NCBI RefSeq assembly: GCF_900166585.1
Contig: NZ_FVZC01000009.1
Coordinates: 1,685,444 to 1,749,443 of the forward strand
DNA length: 64,000 bases
Source of the DNA: Mesobacillus jeotgali
Lineage (GTDB): Bacteria > Bacillota > Bacilli > Bacillales > Cytobacillaceae
Direction of reading: 5' to 3'
This document shows, piece after piece, positions 25,489-34,100 of this stretch. The notes under the pieces were generated by a model, which saw only the letters and a list, made by a program, of their open reading frames with translations, made no database searches and had not been told where the DNA came from. Both the position numbers and the translations under genes were made by a program. Numbering within the stretch: position 1 is the first letter of the stretch; each line of letters starts with the position of its first letter.

Positions 25489-26286
25489 TTCTAAGCCCAA
25501 ATGAAAATCAAATCTTCAAAAAGGGCACATAGAAAAATTCTATAAACCTAAATCGAGTTCAAAGCTTGAAAAAGGGCACATAGAAAAATTCTATAAGCAC
25601 ACATCAAGCTCAAAGCTTGAAAAAGGGCACATAGAATAATTCTATAAGCCCAAATCGAGCTCAAAGCTTGAAAAAGGGCACATAGAATAATTCTATAAAC
25701 CCAAATCGAGCTCAAAGCTTGAAAAAGGGCACATAGAAAGATTCTATAAACCCACATCGAGCTCAAAGCTTGAAAAAGGGCACATAGAAAGATTCTATAA
25801 GCCCAAATCGAGCTCAAAGCTTGAAAAAGGGCACATAGGAAGATTCTATAAACCCAAATCGAGATCAAAGCTTGAAAAAGGGCACATAGAAAGATTCTAT
25901 AAGCCCAAATCGAGCTCAAAGCTTGAAAAAGGGCACATAGAAAGATTCTATAAGCCCAAATCGAGCTCAAAGCTTGATAAAGGGCACATAGAAAAATTCT
26001 ATAAGCCCAAATCGAGCTCAAAGCTTGATAAAGGGCACATAGAAAAATTCTATAAGCCCAAATCGAGCTCAAAGCCTGAAAAAGGGCACATAGAAAGATT
26101 CTATAAACCCACATCGAGCTCAAAGCTTGAAAAAAGGCACATAGAAAAATTCTATAAGCCCAAATCGAGCTCAAAGCTTGAAAAAGGGCACATAGAAAAA
26201 TTCTATAAGCCCAAATCGAGCTCAAAGCTTGAAAGAGTTATATAGATTGATTCTATAAGCCCAAATGGAGCTGGAAGGTCGAAAAC
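25489..26286. repeat. Tandem repeat array, 51-bp period, about 14 units plus degenerate ends
   Basis: Units recur every 51 bp; the GGGCACATAG landmark is at 25523, 25574, 25625 and onward to 26186. Each unit has a short palindrome (ATAGAA-N3-TTCTAT), GAGCTC and AAGCTT. Units differ by a few substitutions (for example AGAAAAATTCT, AGAAAGATTCT, AGAATAATTCT). Because 51 is divisible by three, the minus strand has a 225-codon stop-free frame, which has no ribosome binding site and is judged not coding. There are no unique spacers, so this is not CRISPR. No ORF of likely function lies within it. Confidence 0.95.
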
Positions 26287-26290
26287 ATAA

Positions 26291-26319
26291 AAAAGGCTGA
26301 TTCATCAGAATCCGCCTTT
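26291..26319 (-). terminator. Terminator of yozD
   Basis: AAAGGC-x-GATTC and GAATC-x-GCCTTT form a stem with a 4-base loop; TTTTTTATG follows on the minus strand. Confidence 0.75.
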
Positions 26320-26335
26320 ATTTAGTGTATCTAAC

Positions 26336-26509
26336 CTAATCCAGTTCTTCTTCCTCATCAATGATGCATTTTTCAATCAGATATTCAAATGTAATATCCG
26401 CCATCTCTTCAAGTTCTTCCACGGTGGGAACGTATCCCCTTTTAACAAGTTCATGAAAGAAAAATTCAGCAATCTCCTCTGTATCGATTATAACCTCAAT
26501 CTCTTTCAC
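26336..26509 (-). CDS. yozD: YozD-like small acidic protein, 57 aa
   Basis: A 57-residue acidic helical protein (IDTEEIAEFFFHELVKRG, DITFEYLIEKC). The start is GTG, with GGGGGG upstream. Sequence, length and place between deoD and yodN match YozD of B. subtilis, whose function is unknown. A clean terminator follows. Confidence 0.75.
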   Translation of the reverse strand: MKEIEVIIDTEEIAEFFFHELVKRGYVPTVEELEEMADITFEYLIEKCIIDEEEELD

Positions 26510-26647
26510 AGATTCGCCCCCCTTTTATTCCAAATGTATGTCAGATGCGCTATTTTCATGCCAAGCATCTAGAATTTTAGGAAAAATCGTTCTAACCCCT
26601 TTGGACAAGCATAGAATGGAATAAATCAAAAATTGGAGTGGATTTAT

Positions 26648-26818
26648 ATGGAGAGATTAGGGATACTTGCTGAAAAGTTTGTAGCAGACGTTAATAACGA
26701 AGACAGTGTAATTGTAGAGTTTTTTGGCAAATTCGTGAATTCTTTATTTAAGGTTTTTCAAGTGGCTGGAATTCCTTTTCTTGTGTATGTGCTGCTGGAG
26801 TTTACAGGCAGGTTTTAG
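26648..26818 (+). CDS. Small membrane-associated protein, 56 aa
   Basis: A 56-residue plus-strand protein: an amphipathic N-terminal half (MERLGILAEKFVADVNNED) and a C-terminal hydrophobic segment (about residues 33-52). GGAG lies 9-10 bases before the ATG. It converges with yodN and overlaps it by 4 bases. No family is recognised. Confidence 0.55.
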   Translation: MERLGILAEKFVADVNNEDSVIVEFFGKFVNSLFKVFQVAGIPFLVYVLLEFTGRF

Positions 26819-27513
26819 ACATGGCTTTTTCCATCATTGTTAACAAGTAATGAAAGTTTTCGGATGATAACACGCATTACATGGGCATATTCATCGTCAT
26901 TGAACCACTTATACAATATTCGGTAGTCATTGTAAATATCAAGCAAATTATCGATCGTCATCCTTCTCTGGTTAATTTTACGCAACTCTTCCTTTTCGCC
27001 TGCTCGCGGATGATTCGATTTTTTATCAACATTGACTGAAGACTTTATTTCTTTATTAGCAGAAAATAAAAGTCCAAGCTTTTGGATAAAAGTATCGGCA
27101 CTTTCAGAGTCCGCCACAAGGGTCAATTCTTCTTCTCCAGCTTCAAGCCATTCTCCATCTTTGATCCTCGAAAGTTCGTAAATGACATCCTCCCAGGCAT
27201 CTTCTTTATATCGCCAGATTTCGGTCCTGAAACCGACAACCTTAAAAAGATCGGAACCATATCCTTTTACCTGTACTAAATCACCAAAGAAATATTTATA
27301 CTCGATGTCAATTTGCTCCTTTTCCAGCAGCTTCCCATCATATTCAGAGAGCATCTTTAAACTTGTTTCCAAGTATAAGCCCTCGCTCTTATTTATCTCG
27401 TATACATGAAGGCCGTCAAGCCACTTTATATCTGTCACTTTCCCCACTGTGCCATAAATAGTGATCACGACTGTATCACCGATGTTAAACTTAGGTTTCT
27501 TCCGTTTTTCCAT
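26815..27513 (-). CDS. yodN: YodN-like protein
   Basis: A 232-residue cytoplasmic protein. The N-terminal 130 residues contain two small SH3/KOW-like beta segments (FNIGDTVVITIYGTVGKVTD and FFGDLVQVKGYGSDLFKVV). The C-terminal 60 residues are helical (LLDIYNDYRILYKWF). Function is unknown; sequence style and gene order match YodN of B. subtilis. The second ATG is used as the start because AGAGG lies 9 bases before it. Confidence 0.72.
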   Translation of the reverse strand: MEKRKKPKFNIGDTVVITIYGTVGKVTDIKWLDGLHVYEINKSEGLYLETSLKMLSEYDGKLLEKEQIDIEYKYFFGDLVQVKGYGSDLFKVVGFRTEIWRYKEDAWEDVIYELSRIKDGEWLEAGEEELTLVADSESADTFIQKLGLLFSANKEIKSSVNVDKKSNHPRAGEKEELRKINQRRMTIDNLLDIYNDYRILYKWFNDDEYAHVMRVIIRKLSLLVNNDGKSHV

Positions 27514-27632
27514 TTCCTCCATCCTCTCAACGATGAGTCGTGAATTGTGATTACCACAGTATATGCATTATTCAGAAAATCGCCACGCCTAGATGAAGGT
27601 TCGATAAGTGCATTTGTTATTTTATTAAAACA

Positions 27633-27665
27633 AAAAAAGCCCTGCGGTTGACCGCAGCAGCCTTT
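27633..27665 (-). terminator. Terminator of yozE
   Basis: CTGCGG-TCAA-CCGCAG with flanking GGC/GCC pairing, then TTTTTTT on the minus strand. Confidence 0.85.
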
Positions 27666-27887
27666 TCAGCTTTCACTTATCAAATATTCCTCCCATGCTT
27701 CATCGAAGACAGTCATGCTTTCCGGATATTGACCGTTCATTTCCAGATAGCTGCTAATTTCATCATAATCTTCCGAGTTTTTAGGGAAAGAAAGGTCATC
27801 ATATGCAGAGTTTGCGAACCTGCTGATTGGATCATTTGGTTTTGTGGTCCTGTATTTCATCAAAAAGTGGTAAAAACTTTTATACAT
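27666..27887 (-). CDS. yozE: YozE_SAM_like protein
   Basis: A 73-residue protein, KSFYHFLMKYR near the start and EISSYLEMNG and VFDEAWEEYL later, matching the YozE family of small SAM-domain-like four-helix proteins. Function is unknown. The open frame extends 27 codons upstream, but the ATG at 27885-27887 fits the family start and has AGGCAGG upstream. Confidence 0.85.
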   Translation of the reverse strand: MYKSFYHFLMKYRTTKPNDPISRFANSAYDDLSFPKNSEDYDEISSYLEMNGQYPESMTVFDEAWEEYLISES

Positions 27888-28007
27888 ATATGAACGCCTG
27901 CCTATAGTTAGTATTCGTTTGTCCATACTATAACGGAAAAGTTGCCTGCGCGTCCACATAAACGACAAGAAATAAGCTCCTCGAAGGTATGAGCGATTGG
28001 TTGCTAT

Positions 28008-28097
28008 TTACGTCCTTATACGGCTTTTTCCTACTTATAAGGTTGCATTTTGTGACTTTAGCACCCTTATACAGCTTCCTGCTATGTATAAGGGTGC
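28008..28097. repeat. Two related palindromic hairpins in tandem
   Basis: GCACCCTTATACA (28061-28073) pairs perfectly with TGTATAAGGGTGC (28085-28097). About 45 bases earlier a diverged version has CCTTATA and TATAAGG around a similar loop (GGCTTTTTCCTAC versus GCTTCCTGCTA). The two look like copies of one about 36-bp element. Neither is followed by a good T-run. Confidence 0.7.
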
Positions 28098-28103
28098 ATA
28101 ACT

Positions 28104-28295
28104 TCATTGCCATCTGGATGATTTCGCCATCTCCAGCAATGCCCATATAATATTGACCATCAAGATTGCTACCGTGATCGGAACAGCGTGAAGCCAATTC
28201 ATCCCGTATTTCTCTTTGATCATCCGAACATAGTATCCGCATAAGAACAATACCAGCATTGCCGCCATCAGCATAATTGACAAGGCGATATACAT
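28104..28295 (-). CDS. Small membrane protein, 63 aa
   Basis: A 63-residue protein with two hydrophobic helices (about residues 2-21 and 37-55) joined by a charged loop (YVRMIKEKYGMNW). GGGGAG lies 5 bases before the ATG. No family is recognised. It lies alone between yozE and yokU, with the paired hairpins directly downstream. Confidence 0.65.
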   Translation of the reverse strand: MYIALSIMLMAAMLVLFLCGYYVRMIKEKYGMNWLHAVPITVAILMVNIIWALLEMAKSSRWQ

Positions 28296-28426
28296 GAAAT
28301 CTCCCCACTTCCAATATAAATACTCCCCACTCTATTATAAAGAGAAGGGAGTATCTTGCTAAAAAGGAAGTGTGAAACTTTTGTGAACGCCATTATGATT
28401 CATGTTATTTAAGTCACAACTAAAAT

Positions 28427-28711
28427 TCATGAAGAAAAATCAAAGTAATTCCGCTTCAGCAATCTTGGCTGGGCCATCAATTCTTCAAAGGTGACTACCC
28501 TGGCAAGTTTTTTTGTATCAATTAAAAATAGCTGGTCTTCGATTTCTTTTGTGATCAACTCGGTCTGGTAGGTAATGTCACAATCAAGACAATGGACTGC
28601 AGGAGTTTCATTTATTTGAATTGCATGTGTACCGTCCGGCAGTTCCCAATAAACTTTGTCAGTTATGTTTTTGGTATTTTCACTGCTGCACCACTCACAT
28701 TTTGGCATCAT
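28427..28711 (-). CDS. yokU: YokU-like YgiT-type zinc finger protein
   Basis: A 94-residue protein with two CxxC pairs (CEWC near residue 5, CLDC near 41), the layout of a YgiT/MqsA-type zinc finger. The C-terminal half lacks an obvious helix-turn-helix. Its ATG overlaps the kamA stop (ATGATG region), so it is translationally coupled to kamA. YokU is likewise beside kamA in B. subtilis. The role is unknown; a part in KamA expression or maturation would be speculation. Confidence 0.85.
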   Translation of the reverse strand: MMPKCEWCSSENTKNITDKVYWELPDGTHAIQINETPAVHCLDCDITYQTELITKEIEDQLFLIDTKKLARVVTFEELMAQPRLLKRNYFDFSS

Positions 28712-30144
28712 TCAACCCCCTCTGCTGTCGGGATTGTCTCCTGGATATCCGGGGCTTGAGTTGTTTTTTTCTGCTGGGCCATGTATTTCTTTTCCTTCAG
28801 CTCATCACGTTTTTCACGCTTATCCTTAAGCGATGCATGTGAAGGGTCTTCCTCATACTTCTCCCTTCGGTCAATCCTGCCAAGGCCCTCTGGAATCAAG
28901 TTGAATTCACTGTCATTCATGATTGCTGCAATTCCAGTATTAGATTTTTTCTTTTCATAGTCAGGATATACTTGTTTAAAATATCCTTCAGCTTTGCCAG
29001 GAACATAGTTTTCTGGCTCAGGATAGGAAGTGATCACGCCTTCAAAATTCCGAAGGACAACCTTTTCCGGACTCTGGGAAATCAGGTAATTTGGCTGTAA
29101 CGAAATTTTTCCGCCTCCCCCGGGTGCGTCGACTACAAATGTAGGGACGGCATAGCCGGATGTATGCCCTCTCAAGCCCTCAATGATTTCAAGGCCCTTC
29201 GTCACAGGGGCGCGGAAATGCCCAATGCCTTCTGACAGGTCACACTGGTAGATATAGTAAGGACGAACACGGATTTTCACAAGGTCATGCATCAGCTTTT
29301 TCATGATGGCGACACTGTCATTAATGCCAGCAAGGATGACCGATTGATTTCCAACCGGGACACCTGCATTGGCAAGCATTTCACATGCCCGCTTTGAATC
29401 CTCGGTAATTTCGATCGATGTATTGAAGTGTGTATTCAGCCAGATTGGATGGTATTTTTTGAGGATGTTACAAAGATTCTCTGTAATCCGCTGCGGAAAT
29501 ACGACAGGTGCACGGGTACCGATGCGGATGATTTCAACATGGTCGATTTCTCGCAGGTTTTTTAAAATATACTCTAAGATGTTGTCATTGATTAACAGGC
29601 CATCTCCGCCGGAAATCAGCACATCACGGACTTCCGGTGTATTACTGATATAGTTGATTGCTGCATCGAGCTGTTTTTTTGCAACTCCCATGCCAATTTG
29701 TCCGGAAAATCTGCGTCGGGTACAGTATCGGCAGTACATAGAGCATTGATTAGTGACGAGAAACAACACCCTGTCTGGATACCGATGTGTCAAACCTGGA
29801 ACAGGTGAATCCTCATCCTCGTGCAATGGATCTTCAAGATCATATTTAGTTTTGTGAATTTCTTTAGAGATTGGAACTGACTGCATCCTTACCGGACAGC
29901 GAGGATCATCCGGATTCATTAATGAAGCATAATATGGTGTGATATTCAGCGGGATTGTTTTCGTAGAGATTCTTACACCCTCTTCTTCATCTGGAGTAAG
30001 ATTGATAACCTTTTTCAAATCGTCTAGAGTCCTGATTGTATTAGTAAGCTGCCAGAGCCAGTCATTCCATTGTTCTTCTGTGACATCTTTCCAGAGTTCA
30101 ATATCTTTCCAATGCCTTGAAGGCTTATATAAAGTTTGTTTCAT
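28708..30144 (-). CDS. kamA: L-lysine 2,3-aminomutase
   Basis: A 478-residue radical SAM enzyme that turns L-lysine into L-beta-lysine using a [4Fe-4S] cluster, S-adenosylmethionine and PLP. The cluster cysteines are C134, C138 and C141 (CSMYCRYC), and the PLP lysine lies in APGGGGKISLQPNY near residue 346. The C-terminal 60 residues are highly charged. A -24/-12 promoter lies 37 bases before the ATG, and the sigma-54 activator gene is directly upstream. Confidence 0.97.
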   Translation of the reverse strand: MKQTLYKPSRHWKDIELWKDVTEEQWNDWLWQLTNTIRTLDDLKKVINLTPDEEEGVRISTKTIPLNITPYYASLMNPDDPRCPVRMQSVPISKEIHKTKYDLEDPLHEDEDSPVPGLTHRYPDRVLFLVTNQCSMYCRYCTRRRFSGQIGMGVAKKQLDAAINYISNTPEVRDVLISGGDGLLINDNILEYILKNLREIDHVEIIRIGTRAPVVFPQRITENLCNILKKYHPIWLNTHFNTSIEITEDSKRACEMLANAGVPVGNQSVILAGINDSVAIMKKLMHDLVKIRVRPYYIYQCDLSEGIGHFRAPVTKGLEIIEGLRGHTSGYAVPTFVVDAPGGGGKISLQPNYLISQSPEKVVLRNFEGVITSYPEPENYVPGKAEGYFKQVYPDYEKKKSNTGIAAIMNDSEFNLIPEGLGRIDRREKYEEDPSHASLKDKREKRDELKEKKYMAQQKKTTQAPDIQETIPTAEGVE

Positions 30145-30180
30145 CCTAATTCCCCCCAGCTGTTTTTGTAGCTATATACA

Positions 30181-30198
30181 ATGCAAGTATCATGCCAA
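30181..30198 (-). promoter_or_regulatory. Sigma-54 (SigL) promoter of kamA
   Basis: On the minus strand TTGGCATGATACTTGCAT has GG and GC separated by exactly 10 bases, the -24/-12 spacing, and close fits to TGGCAC and TTGCA. It lies between the activator gene and kamA. Confidence 0.88.
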
Positions 30199-30301
30199 TA
30201 TTGACAAATTATTCTGAAATCAATAAATACCTGGGGTTTAGGGCTTTACAAACGATTTATCAATCCCGGTAAAAGAAAAAACCTGCTCAAAATTCGGCAG
30301 A

Positions 30302-31699
30302 TTATAGCTGGATGTTCAGTTTCTTCATTTTATATTGAAGTGTCTGTCTTGGTACATCTAGCAGGACTGCTGCCTGCTGAATATTCCCCCCCGAGGCTTC
30401 AAGCGCATCATTGATCAACTGTACTTCAAGCTCTTTCAGATTTTCTCTCAATACTAAGGAAGCCGTTTTATTGACAGGCTTTGCCTCAATATTTTTCAGC
30501 ATCATTGGCAGGTCCTGAGGAGTCAGAACTTCACCTTCACAAACATTCATCATGTACTCAATTGTATGCTTAAGTTCTCTGACGTTTCCGGGCCATTGAT
30601 GTGCAAGAAAAACACCCTTTACCGCTTCATCAAGCCCTTTTATCCGCTTCATCAGTGCATGATTGTACTGATTTATGAAAATATCGGTCAAATAAAGAAT
30701 ATCTTCCTTCCTCTGCCTCAGAGGGATCAATTCGAACGTCAAAACATTCAGCCGGTAAAAGAGATCTGTCCGCAGCTGGTTTTCTTCCATGGCTTTCCCG
30801 GGGTAGACGTTCATCGCAGAAATTACTCTCACATTCACTGAAGTAACACTCGTGCTTCCTACTCTTCGTACTGCACCATCCTCTAGTACCCGGAGCAATT
30901 TAGCCTGCAGGTCGAAGGGCATCGAATTAAGCTCATCAAGGAAAAGCGTCCCTCCGTTTGCCAGCTCGAAAAGACCCGGCCTGTCGACAGCCCCTGTATA
31001 GCTGCCCTTTGATGTTCCGAAAAGAATACCCTCAAGAAGATTTTCTGGTATAGCGGCACAGTTTTGGGCGATAAACGGACCCGCAGCCCGTTCTGATGAA
31101 TTATGGATGGATTGGACAAAGAGCTCCTTTCCTGTCCCGCTTTCTCCATAAACCAGAATGGGGGAATTTGATTTCGCCAGTTTTTCCGCCTTTTTTTTCA
31201 CCAATCTAAAATGGTGATTAGTTGTCAGCAGATCACTGAACGTATAGCCTGCCTGCTGTTTAACCAGCTTTCCATTCCGAAGCTGCAGGCCTTTTTGAAT
31301 TTCTACAAGACGTTCAGAAAGCTGCTTGATCCGCGAATAATCTTTAGCGATTTCCACTGCACCTATCAATTGCCCCTGGACGAATATAGGCAGGGTCGTA
31401 TTAATTGTGTCAATCTTTTTACCATGCAAGTTAACGAAAGATTGGGTTTCGTTATAAATCGGCTTCCTTGTTTGAATTACCTTCAACAATGTACTGGACT
31501 GATCGTTGAGTGATGGGAACACACTCAAGAGCGGCTTCCCAACAACTTCATTGATTTTCAGTCCATCATGCCTTGCAGCCACTTCATTGTAGAATATGGT
31601 GATGCCATCAGTATTAACGACATGGATAGCTTCATCTATGCATTTCAATATGGCGCTCAAGATTTCTTCCGTAACATTGGATACTGAATTCAATCCCAT
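30302..31699 (-). CDS. kamR: Sigma-54-dependent transcriptional activator of the kam locus
   Basis: A 465-residue regulator. A PAS domain lies at about residues 12-120, an AAA+ domain at 158-395 with Walker A GESGTGKE (near 187), and a Fis-type HTH ends the protein ([21 protein letters not shown]). The sigma-54-contacting GAFTGA loop reads GSYTGA near residue 233, two changes from consensus. It would open the sigma-54 promoter in front of kamA, perhaps sensing lysine or a derivative through the PAS domain. A sigma-54 activator named KamR has been described at the B. thuringiensis kam locus; identity here is by context. Confidence 0.85.
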   Translation of the reverse strand: MGLNSVSNVTEEILSAILKCIDEAIHVVNTDGITIFYNEVAARHDGLKINEVVGKPLLSVFPSLNDQSSTLLKVIQTRKPIYNETQSFVNLHGKKIDTINTTLPIFVQGQLIGAVEIAKDYSRIKQLSERLVEIQKGLQLRNGKLVKQQAGYTFSDLLTTNHHFRLVKKKAEKLAKSNSPILVYGESGTGKELFVQSIHNSSERAAGPFIAQNCAAIPENLLEGILFGTSKGSYTGAVDRPGLFELANGGTLFLDELNSMPFDLQAKLLRVLEDGAVRRVGSTSVTSVNVRVISAMNVYPGKAMEENQLRTDLFYRLNVLTFELIPLRQRKEDILYLTDIFINQYNHALMKRIKGLDEAVKGVFLAHQWPGNVRELKHTIEYMMNVCEGEVLTPQDLPMMLKNIEAKPVNKTASLVLRENLKELEVQLINDALEASGGNIQQAAVLLDVPRQTLQYKMKKLNIQL

Positions 31700-31745
31700 C
31701 ACACTCCCATATTAAGTATATGACAGCGTGCCGAAAAACTGTCCC

Positions 31746-32612
31746 CTATTGCCCAAATTTTGGCGTTTCTGCCAAATCCTTAACCCAAACATTCATGTTT
31801 TCAATTTTATCATATATATATACATTGTTCACCAGCCTGCCACGATAGGCGTAGCCCAATTGATACAATGCCGCATTCATACCGAATGATAATGACCTGG
31901 CAATGGAATAGGAACAAAAGATGCCATTGTCAATCAGTTCAGCCTCGAGACGGGCAAGGAGAACCTTCATTAATCCATGCTTCCTGTGCTCCTTTAAAGT
32001 TGCACAATCAGTCATTTCCGCATTTTTATAGAAAAGATCCACTTCTGCAGAAGCTGCACTTACTATTTGGCCATTATGAACAAATCCGTAATAAATCGTT
32101 CCTTCTCTCATTGTCTTGACAATATATTCTGGATCATTCAGCGGGGTTGGATAAATTTGAAAAACTTCTTTGTATAGATGCGATAAGCCATCAGCATCGG
32201 ATTCCTGCATTCTCTTCATTACATAGTCAACCGGAGGAGTGATATTCTGGACAGGCTCTGCCAAACGATAAACACTTTTAATAATTCCATCCTCTTGTAT
32301 CCAGTGTGGCGATGCCTTTCTCTCCTGGCTAAAAAACTTAGAAAAAAACACACAGTCAGATCCCAGAAAAAACCCGTCAATAGCCGCTTCAAAACTGTAC
32401 CCATATTCAAGCAGCCGGGTAAAATGCTCTCTTCTTCCCTTAACAATCAATTTGTCAGCTTTTTCACTCTCTGCCAGTTGTTCAGCCCGATCCAAAACAT
32501 CGCTTAAGCTGCCTAAATAATCTTCAATACGCACCCGTTTATTTTGTTTGTCAATATAAACAGTCATCTTGAACTTTTTATCTGATAAAATGATTGTTTT
32601 CCCTAAGTGCAT
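31746..32612 (-). CDS. yodP: Beta-lysine N6-acetyltransferase
   Basis: A 288-residue acetyltransferase of the AblB family. The N-terminal half is a family-specific region and the C-terminal GNAT domain (about residues 135-270) holds LKEHRKHGLMKVLLARLE, the acetyl-CoA loop. It acetylates the N6 amino group of beta-lysine, giving N6-acetyl-beta-lysine, an osmolyte in some microbes. Here the neighbours point to breakdown instead. ATG 32610-32612 is used because GGGGGA lies 6-7 bases upstream. Confidence 0.9.
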   Translation of the reverse strand: MHLGKTIILSDKKFKMTVYIDKQNKRVRIEDYLGSLSDVLDRAEQLAESEKADKLIVKGRREHFTRLLEYGYSFEAAIDGFFLGSDCVFFSKFFSQERKASPHWIQEDGIIKSVYRLAEPVQNITPPVDYVMKRMQESDADGLSHLYKEVFQIYPTPLNDPEYIVKTMREGTIYYGFVHNGQIVSAASAEVDLFYKNAEMTDCATLKEHRKHGLMKVLLARLEAELIDNGIFCSYSIARSLSFGMNAALYQLGYAYRGRLVNNVYIYDKIENMNVWVKDLAETPKFGQ

Positions 32613-32650
32613 TTTATTTCCCCCATTCTCTGTAAATATCACTAGAATGA

Positions 32651-32675
32651 AAAGCCTGGCTTTTGGCCAGGCTTT
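32651..32675 (-). terminator. Hairpin between the aldehyde dehydrogenase gene and yodP
   Basis: AAAGCCTGGC and GCCAGGCTTT form a perfect 10-bp stem with a 5-base loop; the following run is only CTTTTC. It may partly terminate or adjust the message before yodP. Confidence 0.65.
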
Positions 32676-32678
32676 GAG

Positions 32679-34100
32679 TTAATCCAGTTTGAATGCCACG
32701 AGCTTCAGTTCAGTCATTTCTTCAATAGCGTATTTTATTCCTTCCCGCCCGGTTCCGCTTTGTTTGACACCGCCATACGGCATATGGTCGACGCGGAAGG
32801 TAGGAATGTCATTGATCATCACGCCCCCGACATGAAGCCTTCTGGCGGCCTTGAATGCTTTTTGAAGATCTTTCGTATAGACACCAGCCTGAAGCCCAAA
32901 TTTTGATTCATTGACTCGATCGATTGCTTCATCGAAATCATTGAAGGTATTGATATGGACGACAGGTGCAAAGAGTTCTTCACAGGAAACTTTGTCAGTC
33001 GATCTAACATTGAGGAGCACGGTAGGCTTTAAAACTTGATGTTCACTTTCACCGCCAAAGACTAGTTCAGCTCCATTTTCCACTGCATCATGAATCCATG
33101 ATTTTGCTCGGTTTACATCCCCAGCACTGATCATTGCCGCCACATCTGTTTCTTCATCCAGCGGATCTCCGACTCTCAGCTGGCCGGATTCTTCAACTAA
33201 CAGCGAAACAAATTCATCGGCAATTCTTTCATGGACATAAATCCGCTGGATCGAAATGCAAACCTGTCCCTGATTTGAAAAAGCCCCCATCACAATCCTT
33301 GGCATTACTTTACTCAGGTCCGTTCCTTCATCCACAATCAGTGCCGAATTGGAACCAAGTTCTAATGTAACCCTCTTTAATCCGGCATTCTCGCGGATAT
33401 ACTTTCCGACTTCTGGACTCCCCGTAAAGGTCACTTTTTTCACCCGTTCGTCATCAATCAGGACATCACCAACACTTTTTCCACTGCCAGTCACAACATT
33501 CAGTGCGCCTGCCGGTAATCCAGCCTTATGAAAATAAGAAGCAATTTTATAGGCTGAGAGCGGTGTCTGGCTTGCAGGCTTAAGGACTATTGTATTTCCT
33601 GCTGCTATCGCTGGTCCGACCTTATGTGCGACAAGGTTCATCGGAAAATTGAACGGTGTGATTGCCGCGATGACGCCGAGCGGCTCCCTTACGGTGTAGG
33701 CAACCCGCCCTTCTCCCCCGGGTGCCGCATCCATGGGAATGGTTTCCCCATGAATCCTTCTTGCTTCTTCTGAGGCAAAGGTATAGGTCATTACAGTGCG
33801 GTCGACTTCTGCACGGGCAGCCTTCAATGGTTTGGAGGATTCCTCAGAAATTAGCCTTGCACATTCTTCACGCTCTTCCTGGATATAATCAGCAACCTTC
33901 CGAAGAATGTCGGCACGTTTATGCGCATCCATTTCCGCCATTACCCTTGCTGCTTCTGCGGCTGATTCAATCGCTCTCTTTACGTCTTCCTTGCTCGCTT
34001 CTGCCACTTCTGCTATTTTTTCACCAGTAAAAGGGTTTGATAGCGGTCGGTAACTTTTGGTTTCGACAATTATCCCATTGATCCACAGATTTTGTTTCAT
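32679..34100 (-). CDS. NAD(P)-dependent aldehyde dehydrogenase (probable succinate-semialdehyde dehydrogenase)
   Basis: A 473-residue aldehyde dehydrogenase. TPFNFPMNLVAHK binds the cofactor, the general base Glu lies in LELGSNS near residue 253, and the nucleophilic Cys lies in NQGQVCIS near residue 287. By sequence it could act on several aldehydes. Its ATG overlaps the gabT stop (TGATG), and GABA aminotransferase makes succinate semialdehyde, so that substrate is the likely one. This gene pair is not part of the B. subtilis kam-yod run. Confidence 0.85.
   Translation of the reverse strand: MKQNLWINGIIVETKSYRPLSNPFTGEKIAEVAEASKEDVKRAIESAAEAARVMAEMDAHKRADILRKVADYIQEEREECARLISEESSKPLKAARAEVDRTVMTYTFASEEARRIHGETIPMDAAPGGEGRVAYTVREPLGVIAAITPFNFPMNLVAHKVGPAIAAGNTIVLKPASQTPLSAYKIASYFHKAGLPAGALNVVTGSGKSVGDVLIDDERVKKVTFTGSPEVGKYIRENAGLKRVTLELGSNSALIVDEGTDLSKVMPRIVMGAFSNQGQVCISIQRIYVHERIADEFVSLLVEESGQLRVGDPLDEETDVAAMISAGDVNRAKSWIHDAVENGAELVFGGESEHQVLKPTVLLNVRSTDKVSCEELFAPVVHINTFNDFDEAIDRVNESKFGLQAGVYTKDLQKAFKAARRLHVGGVMINDIPTFRVDHMPYGGVKQSGTGREGIKYAIEEMTELKLVAFKLD

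Noticed and set aside
25548..26225. 225-codon repetitive ORF as a real protein
   Set aside because: It exists only because the 51-bp unit is a multiple of three; it has no ribosome binding site and no sensible composition.
25489..26286. CRISPR array
   Set aside because: Units are contiguous 51-bp copies with no unique spacers, and no cas genes are in the window.
27928..28314. 128-codon minus-strand ORF
   Set aside because: It overlaps the better supported 63-codon membrane protein and runs through the paired hairpins.
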